From Pseudooceanicola lipolyticus (lineage in GTDB: Bacteria; Pseudomonadota; Alphaproteobacteria; Rhodobacterales; Rhodobacteraceae): DNA of 52,965 bases. The notes under the pieces were generated by a model. That model searched no databases. It was given only the letters and a program-made list of their open reading frames with translations, and was not told the DNA's origin. The stretch is taken from contig NZ_PGTB01000018.1 of the NCBI RefSeq assembly GCF_002786325.1, forward strand, positions 1 to 52,965, read 5' to 3'. Positions 44,456-52,965 of the stretch are shown piece after piece (the stretch's first letter is position 1; each line of letters opens with the position of its first letter). The translations under genes and the position numbers were made by a program.

Positions 44456-44571
44456 CTGTCTCGCTCCCGCTACGGCGTTTTCAACGCCATCCCACATGCG
44501 ACAGAGTTGCATATTCCATTTGCCAGGTCAGGACCAAATTTGCCCGCCCCTGCCCGGCCGGGCCGCGCGGC

Positions 44572-45990
44572 TCAGGTGCCGCAGAAGGTGGCCCGGACCA
44601 CTTCGGACTCGGCCGGGGGGCGTTTCAGGTCGGCCGCGTCGGACGGGTCGTCATAGGGATGGGCCAACACGCGGTTCAGCCGCTCGAACGGGGCATAATC
44701 GCCGGCAACCGCCGCCTCGATCATCTGCTCGACCCGGTGGTTGCGCGGGATGACGGCCGGGTTGGCCGCGCGCATGACCCGAACCGGGTCGGCCTCATCC
44801 GCGATCCGTGCCCGCCAGCCGCCCTCCCACTGGTCGAAGGCCTCGGGATCGGTGAACTGGTCGCGCGCGGCGCCATCGGCCAGCGCCCGGAAGGTGTTGG
44901 TGAAATCCGCCTGCTGCTCGGCCATGCGTTGCAGCAACCCGTTGACCAGCGCCTCGTCACCCGGACGGGGCTCGGCGAGGCCGATCTTGGCGCCGAAACG
45001 GCGCAGCCAGGCCGCGCGGATCCGGTCGGGCATGGCATGTACGATCTCGGTTGCCTGTTCCGCCGCCGCCTCGCGATCTTCGATCTGCTGGATCAGCGCG
45101 GTGGCCAGCTGGGCCAGGTTCCAGACCAGGATATCGGGCTGGTTGGAATAGGCATAGCGCCCGAACTGGTCGATCGAGCTGTAGACCGTGTTGGGATGAA
45201 ACGTGTCCATAAAGGCGCAGGGGCCGTAATCGATGGTCTCGCCCGAGATCGCGCAGTTGTCGGTGTTCATCACCCCGTGGATAAAGCCCACCGCCATCCA
45301 GGCGGCCACCAGTTCGGCCTGGGCGTCGCGCACCGCAGTCAGCAGGCCCATCGGCCCCTCGGCCTGCGGGTAATGGCGCGCGATGGCATAGTCGGTCAGC
45401 TGCGCCAGCGCGTCGATCTGGCCGCGCGCGGCGAAGACCTGGAAGGTGCCGACCCGCAGGTGGCTTTGCGCCACCCGGGTCAGCACCGCGCCGGGCAACA
45501 CCCGTTCGCGGATCACCTTCTCGCCGGTTTCCACCGCGGCCAGCGCCCGCGTGGTGGGAATTCCTAGCGCGTGCATCGCCTCGCTGACCACGTATTCGCG
45601 CAGCACCGGCCCCAGCCAGGCGCGCCCGTCGCCCATCCGGCTGTAGGGCGTGCGGCCGGCGCCTTTCAGCTGGATATCGCGGCGGATCCCGTCGGTGCCC
45701 ACCACCTCGCCCAGCAGGATCGCGCGGCCATCGCCCAGCTGCGGATTGTAGCTGCCGAACTGGTGGCCGGAATACAGCTGTGCCAGCGGTGCGGCGCCCT
45801 CGGGCACCTCGTTGCCGGCGAAAACCTGGGCGAAATCCGCGCCCGCCTCGGCCGGAAGGCCAAGGATGCGCGCCAGTTCGCCATTCCACGCCACCAGGCG
45901 CGGCGCGCGCACCGGTTCGGGCCGCTGCAGCGAATAGAACTGGTCCGGCAGGCGGGCATAACTGTTGTCGAAGGGGATCATCACACTCAT
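44572..45990 (-). CDS. selO: SelO-type protein adenylyltransferase (pseudokinase)
   Basis: A 472-residue SelO (YdiU) family protein, a pseudokinase that transfers AMP to proteins in redox control. Family blocks seen are [78 protein letters not shown] and [19 protein letters not shown]. The protein ends in FCGT, where the Cys two before the C-terminus corresponds to the conserved selenocysteine or cysteine of the family. ATG 45990 is preferred; the upstream frame to 46368 overlaps a divergent gene and is unsupported. The promoter lies in the 70-base divergent gap. Confidence 0.9.
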   Translation of the reverse strand: MSVMIPFDNSYARLPDQFYSLQRPEPVRAPRLVAWNGELARILGLPAEAGADFAQVFAGNEVPEGAAPLAQLYSGHQFGSYNPQLGDGRAILLGEVVGTDGIRRDIQLKGAGRTPYSRMGDGRAWLGPVLREYVVSEAMHALGIPTTRALAAVETGEKVIRERVLPGAVLTRVAQSHLRVGTFQVFAARGQIDALAQLTDYAIARHYPQAEGPMGLLTAVRDAQAELVAAWMAVGFIHGVMNTDNCAISGETIDYGPCAFMDTFHPNTVYSSIDQFGRYAYSNQPDILVWNLAQLATALIQQIEDREAAAEQATEIVHAMPDRIRAAWLRRFGAKIGLAEPRPGDEALVNGLLQRMAEQQADFTNTFRALADGAARDQFTDPEAFDQWEGGWRARIADEADPVRVMRAANPAVIPRNHRVEQMIEAAVAGDYAPFERLNRVLAHPYDDPSDAADLKRPPAESEVVRATFCGT

Positions 45991-46059
45991 ACCCAGAACA
46001 TATGCCTGTGGCGCGCAAATGCCATAGCCTTCGTGCTGCGGCGCGGATAGCGTGGCACC

Positions 46060-46479
46060 ATGACCGTTGACGAGATCATCGCCCACCTTGCCCTGCAACC
46101 GCATCCCGAGGGCGGGCATTACCGCCAGACCTGGATCGCCGAGAACGCGGGCCGGCCCTGCGGCACCTGCATCTATTTCCTGCTGCGCGCAGGCGAGCGC
46201 AGCCACTGGCACCGGGTCGACGCCACCGAGATCTGGCTGTGGCATGCCGGTGCGTCGCTGATCCTGTCGCTCAGCGCAACCGATGCCGGCCCGGCCACCG
46301 ACCACCTGCTGACCCCCGACCTGACCGAGGGCGCGCCGCAGGTCATCGTGCCGGAACAGCATTGGCAATCCGCGCGGAGCACCGGCGATTACACCCTGGT
46401 CAGCTGCACCGTTTCACCCGGTTTCCGCTTTGACGGGTTCACCCTTGCCGCGCCCGGATTCGACATCCCGCGCGGCTGA
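46060..46479 (+). CDS. DUF985 cupin protein
   Basis: A 139-residue cupin of the DUF985 family. Seen are [38 protein letters not shown] with the metal-binding His, Glu and His, EIWLWHAG, and [19 protein letters not shown]. The exact reaction of the family is not established; a sugar epimerase-like fold is known for relatives. It is divergent from selO and convergent with ftsH, with a strong terminator between. Confidence 0.87.
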   Translation: MTVDEIIAHLALQPHPEGGHYRQTWIAENAGRPCGTCIYFLLRAGERSHWHRVDATEIWLWHAGASLILSLSATDAGPATDHLLTPDLTEGAPQVIVPEQHWQSARSTGDYTLVSCTVSPGFRFDGFTLAAPGFDIPRG

Positions 46480-46503
46480 GATCACGCCTTCCCGAAACGC
46501 AAA

Positions 46504-46529
46504 AACGGCCAGGCGATTGCCTGGCCGTT
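46504..46529 (-). terminator. Rho-independent terminator of ftsH
   Basis: AACGGCCAGGC at 46504-46514 and GCCTGGCCGTT at 46519-46529 form a perfect 11-base stem with a four-base loop. Read on the minus strand it is followed by a T-run, giving a canonical terminator after ftsH. On the plus strand it is followed by CTGGTTTTC and may also stop the DUF985 transcript. Confidence 0.88.
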
Positions 46530-46550
46530 CTGGTTTTCTCTCCGCGCCGA

Positions 46551-48470
46551 TCAGGCCGAGGGTTCAGGCTCCATGCCGCCATCGGGCGGGGTCTGCTTGG
46601 GCCGCGTCTTCGGGATGGCGGTGACGCTGGGCGCGCTGCCGGCATCCGAGTTGTCGTCATCCTCGTTGACATGCGGCGGCTCGCCCCGGATCACGCGCTG
46701 GATCTCTTCGCCGGTCAGGGTCTCGTATTCCAGCAGGCCCTGCGCCAGGCGCTCGAACTCTTCCTGGTGCTCCTCGATCAGCCGATAGGCGGTGGCATAG
46801 CCCTCGTCGATAAAGCGTTTGACCTCGGTCTCGATCAGTTCCTTGGTCGCGGCCGAGACCGAGAAGCCCCCGGCGCCGCCATTGGGCGTATAGCCGGCGG
46901 CGGCTTCCTGGTAGTCGATATTGCCGACCTTGTCGGACATGCCGTAGCGCATCACCATGGCGCGGGCCAACTGGCTGGCCTGCTGGATGTCGCCCACCGG
47001 GCCGGAAGACACGCTTTCGGCGCCGTATTTGAAGATCTCGGCCGCCTTGCCCGCCATGGTCATGGCGATGCGCTGTTCGGCCTCGTCCTTGAACATCTGC
47101 AGCTTGTCCATTTCCGGCAGGCTCATCACCATGCCCAGGGCCCCGCCGCGCGGAATGATCGTGGCCTTGTAGACCGGGTCGCATTTCGGCAGCTTCAGAC
47201 CGACGATGGCGTGCCCGGCCTCATGATAGGCGGTCTTTTCCTTCTGGTCCTGGGTCAGCACCATCGAGCGCCGCTCGGCCCCCATCATGATCTTGTCCTT
47301 GGCGGATTCGAAATCGATCATCGCCACGAACCGTCGGCCCAGCCGCGCGGCGGTCAGCGCCGCCTCGTTTACCAGGTTGGCCAGATCGGCGCCGGAAAAG
47401 CCCGGCGTGCCGCGTGCGATCACGCGCAGATCCACATCCGGGCCCAGCGGGGTCTTGCGGGCGTGCACGCCCAGGATCTTCTCGCGGCCCTTGATGTCGG
47501 GGTTGCCAACGGTCACCTGGCGGTCGAACCGGCCGGGGCGCAGCAGCGCCGGGTCCAGCACGTCCTTGCGGTTGGTGGCGGCGATGATGATCACGCCTTC
47601 ATTGGCCTCGAAACCGTCCATCTCGACCAGCAGCTGGTTCAGCGTCTGTTCGCGTTCGTCATTGCCGCCGCCATAGCCGGCGCCGCGATGGCGGCCGACA
47701 GCGTCGATTTCGTCGATGAACACGATACAGGGGGCGTTCTTCTTGGCCTGCTCGAACATGTCGCGCACGCGGGACGCACCGACACCGACGAACATTTCCA
47801 CAAAGTCCGAACCCGAGATGGTGAAGAACGGAACGCCGGCCTCGCCCGCGATGGCGCGGGCCAGCAGGGTCTTACCGGTGCCCGGAGGGCCGACCAGCAG
47901 CGCGCCTTTCGGGATCTTGCCGCCCAGGCGCGAGAATTTCTGCGGGTTGCGCAGGAATTCGACGATCTCTTCCAGCTCTTCCTTGGCCTCGTCGATGCCC
48001 GCGACGTCGTCAAAGGTGACGCGGCCATGTTTCTCGGTCAGCATCTTGGCCTTGGATTTGCCAAAGCCCATCGCCCCGCCTTTGCCGCCGCCCTGCATCC
48101 GGTTCATGAAATAGACCCAGACGCCGATCAGCAGCAGGAAGGGAAGAAGGGTGATCAGGAAGGACTGGAACAGCGACTGCTGTTGTTTCTCGGCCCGGAT
48201 CGGGATGTTGTTTTCGATCAGCAATTGCGTGACCGAGGCATCCTCGGGTTTGATCGTCACATAGTCCTGGTTGTCGGTTCCACGGAACCGGATCTGTTCG
48301 CCATCCAGCGTCGCCTGTGTGACCTCGTCGGCCTTTACCGCCGAAACGAAATCAGAATAGCTGATTTCGCGGCTTTGCAGCGTGCCGCCGGATCCGTTGA
48401 ACAGGTTGAACAGCGCAAGGATCAGCAGAAAAAGCACGACCCAGAACGCGATGTTACGTGCATTGCCCAA
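46551..48470 (-). CDS. ftsH: ATP-dependent zinc metalloprotease FtsH
   Basis: A 639-residue membrane-bound AAA protease that degrades misfolded membrane proteins and regulators. Membrane helices lie at residues 7-24 and about 101-121, with a periplasmic part between. Walker A GPPGTGKT is at 194-201, Walker B FIDEID at 251-256, the second region of homology around 298-318 with RPGRFDRQV, and the zinc motif HEAGH at 416-420. A leader hairpin and a promoter at the end of tilS precede it, TAGGAG lies eight bases before the ATG, and a strong terminator follows. Complete and typical. Confidence 0.96.
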   Translation of the reverse strand: MGNARNIAFWVVLFLLILALFNLFNGSGGTLQSREISYSDFVSAVKADEVTQATLDGEQIRFRGTDNQDYVTIKPEDASVTQLLIENNIPIRAEKQQQSLFQSFLITLLPFLLLIGVWVYFMNRMQGGGKGGAMGFGKSKAKMLTEKHGRVTFDDVAGIDEAKEELEEIVEFLRNPQKFSRLGGKIPKGALLVGPPGTGKTLLARAIAGEAGVPFFTISGSDFVEMFVGVGASRVRDMFEQAKKNAPCIVFIDEIDAVGRHRGAGYGGGNDEREQTLNQLLVEMDGFEANEGVIIIAATNRKDVLDPALLRPGRFDRQVTVGNPDIKGREKILGVHARKTPLGPDVDLRVIARGTPGFSGADLANLVNEAALTAARLGRRFVAMIDFESAKDKIMMGAERRSMVLTQDQKEKTAYHEAGHAIVGLKLPKCDPVYKATIIPRGGALGMVMSLPEMDKLQMFKDEAEQRIAMTMAGKAAEIFKYGAESVSSGPVGDIQQASQLARAMVMRYGMSDKVGNIDYQEAAAGYTPNGGAGGFSVSAATKELIETEVKRFIDEGYATAYRLIEEHQEEFERLAQGLLEYETLTGEEIQRVIRGEPPHVNEDDDNSDAGSAPSVTAIPKTRPKQTPPDGGMEPEPSA

Positions 48471-48491
48471 GAGGGTGTCTCCTACCTATCA

Positions 48492-48512
48492 GGGGTACGA
48501 CGTCCGTACCCC
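48492..48512 (-). promoter_or_regulatory. stem-loop in the ftsH leader
   Basis: GGGGTACG and CGTACCCC form a perfect 8-base stem around ACGTC at 48500-48504. If transcription starts about 48518, as the promoter suggests, this hairpin is at the very 5' end of the ftsH mRNA, upstream of the Shine-Dalgarno site TAGGAG at 48479-48484. It could stabilise the message. Confidence 0.55.
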
Positions 48513-48524
48513 CGCTCCCTTCTT

Positions 48525-48552
48525 AAAATAGACAGGAATGGCCAGGGTTCAA
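48525..48552 (-). promoter_or_regulatory. candidate ftsH promoter
   Basis: Read on the minus strand, TTGAAC (48547-48552) overlaps the tilS stop codon and TATTTT (48525-48530) follows after 16 bases. This sigma-70-like promoter would let ftsH be transcribed separately from the tol-pal-tilS run. A heat-shock sigma factor is also possible, as ftsH is heat-inducible in many bacteria. Confidence 0.45.
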
Positions 48553-49799
48553 TGCGATAATGGTGCGGCAAAGAACCCGTCTTCGGCAACCGCCAGGGTC
48601 GCGCACCATTGTTCGGGCCGTCCCGCGGCCGGGGCGGCAACCAGATGATCGCCCTCCCAGACCGACGGAGAGGCCAACAACGCCGGGCGCGGCAGGCCGA
48701 TGTCGCGCCAATCCGGGCATTGCTCCAGCCCGGACCGGCCCATCGCGCGGATCTCGCAGCCATGCCCGTTGGGACCGGTCAGCCGCCAGCGGTTGTCCCA
48801 GATATCGCCGGGCCGGGCGGTAACGTCCCGCACCGCCGCATATTCCCGGCAGATCCACAGGCCCGCGCCGTTGCGCAGGATGCGGCAGCCGCCCAGCGTG
48901 CCCGCTGGATTGCCCTGGCGCATCGCCGCCAGCAGCTCGGCCAGCGGTGCGCGGCGGGGCGGATATTCCGCCCCCGCGACCCAGCCGATGGCGCGCAGCA
49001 GGATGCGGCGGGCGATCTCTTCCGGCAGCGCGGCAAAGCCCGCCGGCTCCAGCAGGACGGCGCCGTGGCGGATCTTTGCCACCTCCTGCGCCGCGTCGGT
49101 GGTGCATTGGTCCAGCGCATCGCGCGCGCGGGCCATATTGTCGGCCACTCGCACCAGCGCCTCGGCGGTCAGGCCGGTGTCTTCCAGCAGTTCCAACGCC
49201 CGCCGCGCCCGGATCCGGCCAAAGGCGTCGTCCTGATTGCTGGGATCCTCGGCCCAGCTCAGCCCGTTGCGGGTGAGGTAGGCGCGCAGCGCCGCACGCG
49301 ACAGCCCGAGCGCCGGGCGCAGGAAGGGCACGCCCAGCACCACCCGGCGCGGCTGCATCGCCGCCAGCCCATCGACCCCGGCAGCGCGGGACAGCCGCAT
49401 CACGAAGGTTTCGGCCTGGTCGTCCGAGGTGTGGGCCAGCGCCACCGCCCCCAGCCCCGCAGCGCGCGCCCAGTCTGCCAACAGGCGATAGCGCGCGCGC
49501 CGTGCCTGGTCCTGCAGGTTGCCTTCGCCGTCCCAGCCGGACCAGCGCAGGGTGGCATGGGCGATGCCCAGCGCCGCCGCCTGCGCTGCCACCGCCTCGG
49601 CCTCCTGCGCCGCTTCGGGGCGCAGACCGTGATCGACGGTGGCCGCCGCAAGGCGGTCGGGATCGAAACACCGGCTCAGAATATGCAAAAGGGCGACCGA
49701 GTCGCCCCCACCTGAAACCGCAATGCCCAGCCGCTCGGGCGGCGCGCCGGAAAACCCGTTGCGCACCGCCTGAAGGATATGGGCGTCGGCCTCGTTCAA
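48549..49799 (-). CDS. tilS: tRNA(Ile)-lysidine synthetase
   Basis: A 416-residue PP-loop ATPase that converts the wobble cytidine of the minor isoleucine tRNA to lysidine so that it reads AUA. The ATP-binding motif SGGGDS is at residues 29-34 in RLGIAVSGGGDSVALLHIL, and ALAHTSDDQAETFVMRLSRA is the second catalytic block, followed by ALRAYLTRNGLSWAEDPSNQ. The C-terminal part is the variable tRNA-binding region. The ATG overlaps the cpoB stop by four bases, so it belongs to the tol-pal operon. Complete. Confidence 0.92.
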   Translation of the reverse strand: MNEADAHILQAVRNGFSGAPPERLGIAVSGGGDSVALLHILSRCFDPDRLAAATVDHGLRPEAAQEAEAVAAQAAALGIAHATLRWSGWDGEGNLQDQARRARYRLLADWARAAGLGAVALAHTSDDQAETFVMRLSRAAGVDGLAAMQPRRVVLGVPFLRPALGLSRAALRAYLTRNGLSWAEDPSNQDDAFGRIRARRALELLEDTGLTAEALVRVADNMARARDALDQCTTDAAQEVAKIRHGAVLLEPAGFAALPEEIARRILLRAIGWVAGAEYPPRRAPLAELLAAMRQGNPAGTLGGCRILRNGAGLWICREYAAVRDVTARPGDIWDNRWRLTGPNGHGCEIRAMGRSGLEQCPDWRDIGLPRPALLASPSVWEGDHLVAAPAAGRPEQWCATLAVAEDGFFAAPLSH

Positions 49800-50623
49800 G
49801 TGCAGCCCAGTTTGCTCATCTCGTTGCGGGCTTCCAGGGCCGCCTCGCCGGCCGGAAAGCGCGACCCGACCTCGCCCAGCGTGATGCAGGCCTGCTGGGT
49901 CTGGCCCAGCCGGCCCAGCGCCGCGCCGAGTTGATACAGCGCATCCGGCGCCACCGGACCGGTGGCGTTCAGGTTGAAACTGGACAGATAGGCGCGCGCC
50001 GCCTCGCGGGTGTCGCCCAGCTGGTCCAGCGCATGGCCGCGTTTCAGATCGGCCTCGGCCGCCAGCGGGCTGCCGGGATAGGACTGGTTGAAGGTCGCCA
50101 GAAGATCGGCGGCCTTGCGGTAATTGCCCTCGTCCAGCGCAGCCATCGCGGCCTGGTAATCGGCCTCTTCCCCCACCGCCAGCTGCGGCTGGCTGCTGGT
50201 GGGCGCCTGGGTGCCGGGCAGCGGGGCGGCGGCGGTCGGTTCCACCCCGCCCAGCGTGGTGGTGTCGCTCAGCTTGCTGACATCACCGCCTTCCAGCTCG
50301 ACCAGCCGGAATTCCAGGTCGCCGATCCGGTTGGTGCCATCGGTCACCACTCGGTTCACCCGGTTTTCAAGCTGCTCGGTCTCCGAGGTCAGGCGCTGAA
50401 GTTCGGCCTCCATGGCGGCAACACGGTCCAGCACGGAGGAGCCGGCCAGGTTGACCTGCGGCGATCCGGTGGTCGACAGCTCGCGCTTGAGCTTCTGGAT
50501 CTCGACAAACAGGATGTTCAACTCCTGACGGATATCCGCCAGCGTCTCGTCCCGCGTCTGCGCCGCCAGCGGCAGCGGCGCCGCAAGGGCCAGGGCCGTG
50601 AGAACCGCACATAGGACGCGCAT
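49796..50623 (-). CDS. cpoB: cell division coordinator CpoB (YbgF)
   Basis: A 275-residue periplasmic protein that links Tol-Pal function with peptidoglycan synthesis at the septum. A signal peptide (LTALALAAPLPLAAQTR) is followed by a coiled coil at about 30-100 (LADIRQELNILFVEIQKLKR and later heptads). A low-complexity linker comes next, then three TPR-like repeats from about 145, including YQAAMAALDEGNYRKAADLL and LAAEADLKRGHALDQLGDTR. Pal follows upstream on the same strand with a six-base gap, and tilS overlaps the stop by four bases. Confidence 0.9.
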   Translation of the reverse strand: MRVLCAVLTALALAAPLPLAAQTRDETLADIRQELNILFVEIQKLKRELSTTGSPQVNLAGSSVLDRVAAMEAELQRLTSETEQLENRVNRVVTDGTNRIGDLEFRLVELEGGDVSKLSDTTTLGGVEPTAAAPLPGTQAPTSSQPQLAVGEEADYQAAMAALDEGNYRKAADLLATFNQSYPGSPLAAEADLKRGHALDQLGDTREAARAYLSSFNLNATGPVAPDALYQLGAALGRLGQTQQACITLGEVGSRFPAGEAALEARNEMSKLGCT

Positions 50624-50629
50624 GGCCCG

Positions 50630-51142
50630 TTACCCTGTCAGCGCGCTGGACAGCACCGTCACCGCGCGGCGGTTCTGCTGATAGCAGGCTTCTTCGCTGC
50701 AGATCTCGATCGGGCGTTCCTTGCCATAGCTGATCACCTGCAGCCGGTTGCCGGCCACCCCGCGCGAAATCAGGTATTCGCGAGCCGCATTGGCCCGGCG
50801 CGCACCCAGCGCCAGGTTGTATTCGCGGGTGCCCTGCTCGTCCGCGTGACCCTCGATCACCGCGATATAGTCGGTGTTGGTCAGCAGCCATTGTGCCTGA
50901 CCGTCCAGCACCGTCTGCGCCTGCGGGCTCAGCGTGGACTGGTCCACGGCAAAAAGCACCCGGTCGCCGATGGTCTGGTTGAAATAAGCCGGCGAGGTCG
51001 GATCGCTGACCGAACCGGGCACCACCGCCCCGGCCGTTCCGGCCGAAGACAGCGCGTCACGGCCGCCGAACAGGCCGCCATTGCTGCAGGCAGATACAAC
51101 CAGCACTGCGCCGATTGTCAGAAACTTTGTGAGGGTACTCAT
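50630..51142 (-). CDS. pal: peptidoglycan-associated lipoprotein Pal
   Basis: A 170-residue outer-membrane lipoprotein that binds peptidoglycan and TolB. The signal sequence ends in the lipobox VVSAC (Cys19). An OmpA-type domain follows at about 55-165, with VLDGQAQWLLTNTDYIAVIE, GHADEQGTREYNLALGARRA and EYLISRGVAGNRLQVISYG. GAGAGG precedes the ATG. It lies between tolB and cpoB. Complete. Confidence 0.95.
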   Translation of the reverse strand: MSTLTKFLTIGAVLVVSACSNGGLFGGRDALSSAGTAGAVVPGSVSDPTSPAYFNQTIGDRVLFAVDQSTLSPQAQTVLDGQAQWLLTNTDYIAVIEGHADEQGTREYNLALGARRANAAREYLISRGVAGNRLQVISYGKERPIEICSEEACYQQNRRAVTVLSSALTG

Positions 51143-51186
51143 TTAAATGCCTCTCGGTTTATCGTTCTTGATCCGTTTCTACCACA

Positions 51187-51212
51187 GGCCCGCACGCTTG
51201 TGAACGCGGGCC
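51187..51212 (-). promoter_or_regulatory. hairpin between tolB and pal
   Basis: GGCCCGC at 51187-51193 and GCGGGCC at 51206-51212 form a 7-base stem with a 12-base loop. No T-run follows on the minus strand, so it is more likely an mRNA processing or attenuation structure than a terminator. Confidence 0.35.
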
Positions 51213-51225
51213 ATCGGGCCGGCGA

Positions 51226-52545
51226 TCAATTCTGCAAAGGGGACCAGGCCGGGTCGGACGCGCCATCGGGAGTGCGCACCGGCTTGAGATTGCGGCCGGT
51301 GATATCGACCGACCACAACGATGACCGGCCCTGCGCGCCCTGGGTTTCACGGGCGAACATGATCACCCGCCCGTTCGGCGCCCAGGTTGGCCCTTCGTCC
51401 AGGAACGAGGCGGTCAACAGCCGTTCCTCGCTGCCGTCGGTGCGCATCACGCCAATATGGAACCGGCCCTGGTTCTGCTTGGTAAAGGCGATCATGTCGC
51501 CGCGCGGCGACCAGACCGGGGTGCCATAGCGGCCGGGGCCAAAGCTGATCCGGGTCGCCTCGCCGCCCCCGGCCGGCATGACATAAAGCTGCTGGGTGCC
51601 GGACCGGTCGCTTTCGAACACGATGCGGCTGCCATCGGGCGAATAGCTGGGCGCGGTTTCGATCGAGGGCGCATTGGTCAGGCGCGACAGCTGGCCATTG
51701 GCGATGCCCATGGCATAGAGATCGGTATTGCCGCCCTGGGTGATCGAGAACACCACGGTCTGGCCGTCGGGGGCAAAACGCGGCGCAAAGCTCATCGTGC
51801 CCTCCTGGCTTTCCAGCACCCGCCGTTCCACCCGGCCCACATCCAGCACATAGATGCGCGGCGCACCGCTTTCATAGCTGGTATACAGTACCCGGTCGCC
51901 GGTAGGGGAAAAGCGCGGCGCCAGCACCAGGGCGCTGGAATCGGTCAGGTATTGCAGGTTGGCACCGTCGTAATCCATGATCGCCAGCCGCTTCAGCCGC
52001 TGGTCCTTGGGCCCGGTCTCGGACACGAAGACCACGCGGCTGTCGAAGTAGCCGCCCTCGCCGGTGATCCGGCTATAGACCGCATCGGCCACCTTATGCG
52101 CCATGCGCCGCCAGCCGGCGGTCGAGCCGGTAAATTGCAGACCGTTGCCCAGTTCGGCATCGGAAAACACGTCATAAACCCGAAACTGCACCGTCAGTTG
52201 GTCGCCCGCGGCACTGACCGAGCCGGTGATCAGCGCCTGCGCGTTGATCGCCTTCCAATCGGCATAGTTGACCGGGGCGGCAAAATCGCTGACCTGGCTG
52301 ATATAGGCGGTGTTGGGCACCTCGCGGAACAGCCCGGTGCCGGCCAGATCGGCGGCGATCACCCGAGCCAGATCACGCGCCACCTGCGCCGCCGCCGCGT
52401 TGGCCGGGACGAAATCGGGCACCGCGAAGGGCAGCGGTTCGATCACGCCCTCGTCGATCTGGATCCGCAGCGGCCCGGTCTGGGCCGAAAGCGGCGCTGC
52501 AAACAGACAGGCTCCGGCAATCAGGCCCAGGAGTACTCGTATCAT
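51226..52545 (-). CDS. tolB: Tol-Pal system protein TolB
   Basis: A 439-residue periplasmic protein of the Tol-Pal complex. A signal peptide ([16 protein letters not shown]) is followed by the N-terminal TolB domain (about 22-160, [20 protein letters not shown]) and a six-bladed propeller built of repeated units such as [40 protein letters not shown] and [20 protein letters not shown]. The ATG overlaps the tolA stop by four bases. An 83-base gap with a hairpin precedes pal. Complete. Confidence 0.95.
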   Translation of the reverse strand: MIRVLLGLIAGACLFAAPLSAQTGPLRIQIDEGVIEPLPFAVPDFVPANAAAAQVARDLARVIAADLAGTGLFREVPNTAYISQVSDFAAPVNYADWKAINAQALITGSVSAAGDQLTVQFRVYDVFSDAELGNGLQFTGSTAGWRRMAHKVADAVYSRITGEGGYFDSRVVFVSETGPKDQRLKRLAIMDYDGANLQYLTDSSALVLAPRFSPTGDRVLYTSYESGAPRIYVLDVGRVERRVLESQEGTMSFAPRFAPDGQTVVFSITQGGNTDLYAMGIANGQLSRLTNAPSIETAPSYSPDGSRIVFESDRSGTQQLYVMPAGGGEATRISFGPGRYGTPVWSPRGDMIAFTKQNQGRFHIGVMRTDGSEERLLTASFLDEGPTWAPNGRVIMFARETQGAQGRSSLWSVDITGRNLKPVRTPDGASDPAWSPLQN

Positions 52546-52965
52546 CTGATCCGCATCCTTTCGGGATTAAACGTCATCTCGATATCACGCCAATGTGCAT
52601 ATTTCTCGGTCGGCAGGTCAAATCCCGAGCCACCACAGCGAATAATCGCGCGGCGGGCCGCTTCGAAGGCCTGCCTGGCCGAAGAACTGTCACCGCCGGA
52701 ACTGGACAGCATCCGGATCGAGCCGGTATCGGGCCGGCCGTCCTGCTGCATCGCCACGCTGACCACCACCGTGGTGTTCAGCGCCGCCGAGGACAGCGAC
52801 CCGACGTTCCAGCACCGCGACACCGCCACGCGCAACGACTCTTTCTCGCCGGCCGACAGGGGCGGACCGGCGGGTTCGGCCGCGACCTCTTCGCCGCCGC
52901 CCAGGGCCTGGGCCAGCGCATCGTTGACCGCGTCGCGGGTATCGGCGCGCGGCGTCTCGGGCTGC
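52542..52965 (-). CDS. tolA: TolA C-terminal part, truncated by the window end
   Basis: The open frame runs on the minus strand from the window edge and ends four bases inside tolB. The edge portion is acidic and Ala/Pro-rich ([20 protein letters not shown]), as in the TolA linker. The rest matches the TolA C-terminal domain: [35 protein letters not shown], the [16 protein letters not shown] helix, and [10 protein letters not shown], with the paired cysteines present. TolA spans the periplasm and couples TolQR energy to Pal and TolB. The start and membrane anchor lie outside this window, as do tolQ and tolR, if present. Confidence 0.9.
   Translation of the reverse strand, partial: QPETPRADTRDAVNDALAQALGGGEEVAAEPAGPPLSAGEKESLRVAVSRCWNVGSLSSAALNTTVVVSVAMQQDGRPDTGSIRMLSSSGGDSSSARQAFEAARRAIIRCGGSGFDLPTEKYAHWRDIEMTFNPERMRIR

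Noticed and set aside
45991-46368. Longer N-terminus of the selO frame
   Set aside because: It covers the divergent promoter and the DUF985 gene, and relatives start at 45,990.

Overview
The window looks like a chromosomal segment of a high-GC alphaproteobacterium, most likely a member of the Rhodobacterales (Rhodobacteraceae/Roseobacter group). The evidence is gene order and product type: tolA-tolB-pal-cpoB-tilS-ftsH, lptF-lptG-lptD-surA-pdxA-rsmA, pepA-holC, prfA-prmC next to a DUF4167 gene, eno, a short Fur-family regulator and an HvrA-like H-NS protein. No rRNA, tRNA, CRISPR array, transposase or integrase was seen.

Bases 1 to about 17,400 are accessory, defence-island-like DNA. They hold an H-NS-type protein, a plasmid pRiA4b ORF-3-like protein, a PrtN-type activator without any pyocin genes, an AbiE-type toxin-antitoxin pair with a clear promoter and palindromic operator, and an unrecognised lower-GC gene. 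Next is a three-gene operon encoding an Mre11/SbcD-like phosphoesterase (YhaO type), a Rad50/SbcC-like ATPase (YhaN type) and a dGTPase. Converging on it from the minus strand is a six-gene cluster: sigma-like factor, HTH protein, ImmA/IrrE peptidase fused to a UvrD helicase, ubiquitin-like protein, E2-E1 fusion enzyme, and DUF6527 protein. This cluster is the most interesting object in the window. It looks like a bacterial ubiquitin-like conjugation system joined to a DNA-sensing/regulatory module. The order and the 1-nt gap or 4-nt overlaps within each half suggest coordinated expression, but the function is inferred.

Bases 17,373-18,259 form a non-coding or decayed junction. From about 18,260 to the end the gene content is housekeeping. 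It includes zinc uptake (znuCB with a candidate Zur box, but no znuA beside it), peptidase and DNA polymerase chi subunit, lipopolysaccharide transport and outer-membrane biogenesis (lptF, lptG, lptD, surA) coupled to pdxA and rsmA, and translation termination (prfA, prmC). It continues with two tandem ureohydrolases and an M20 amidohydrolase, mazG, a sulfotransferase-like gene, a nucleoside hydrolase and two acetyltransferases. The last part holds a small lipoprotein gene, eno, an AbrB-type membrane protein, a Fur-family regulator, a TerB/DUF533 protein, selO, a DUF985 cupin, ftsH, tilS and the Tol-Pal operon, with tolA cut by the window end.

Start codons were chosen by Shine-Dalgarno sequence, family N-termini and overlap with neighbours. 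Several genes use TTG or GTG. All functional calls come from reading protein sequences by eye; no database search was run.
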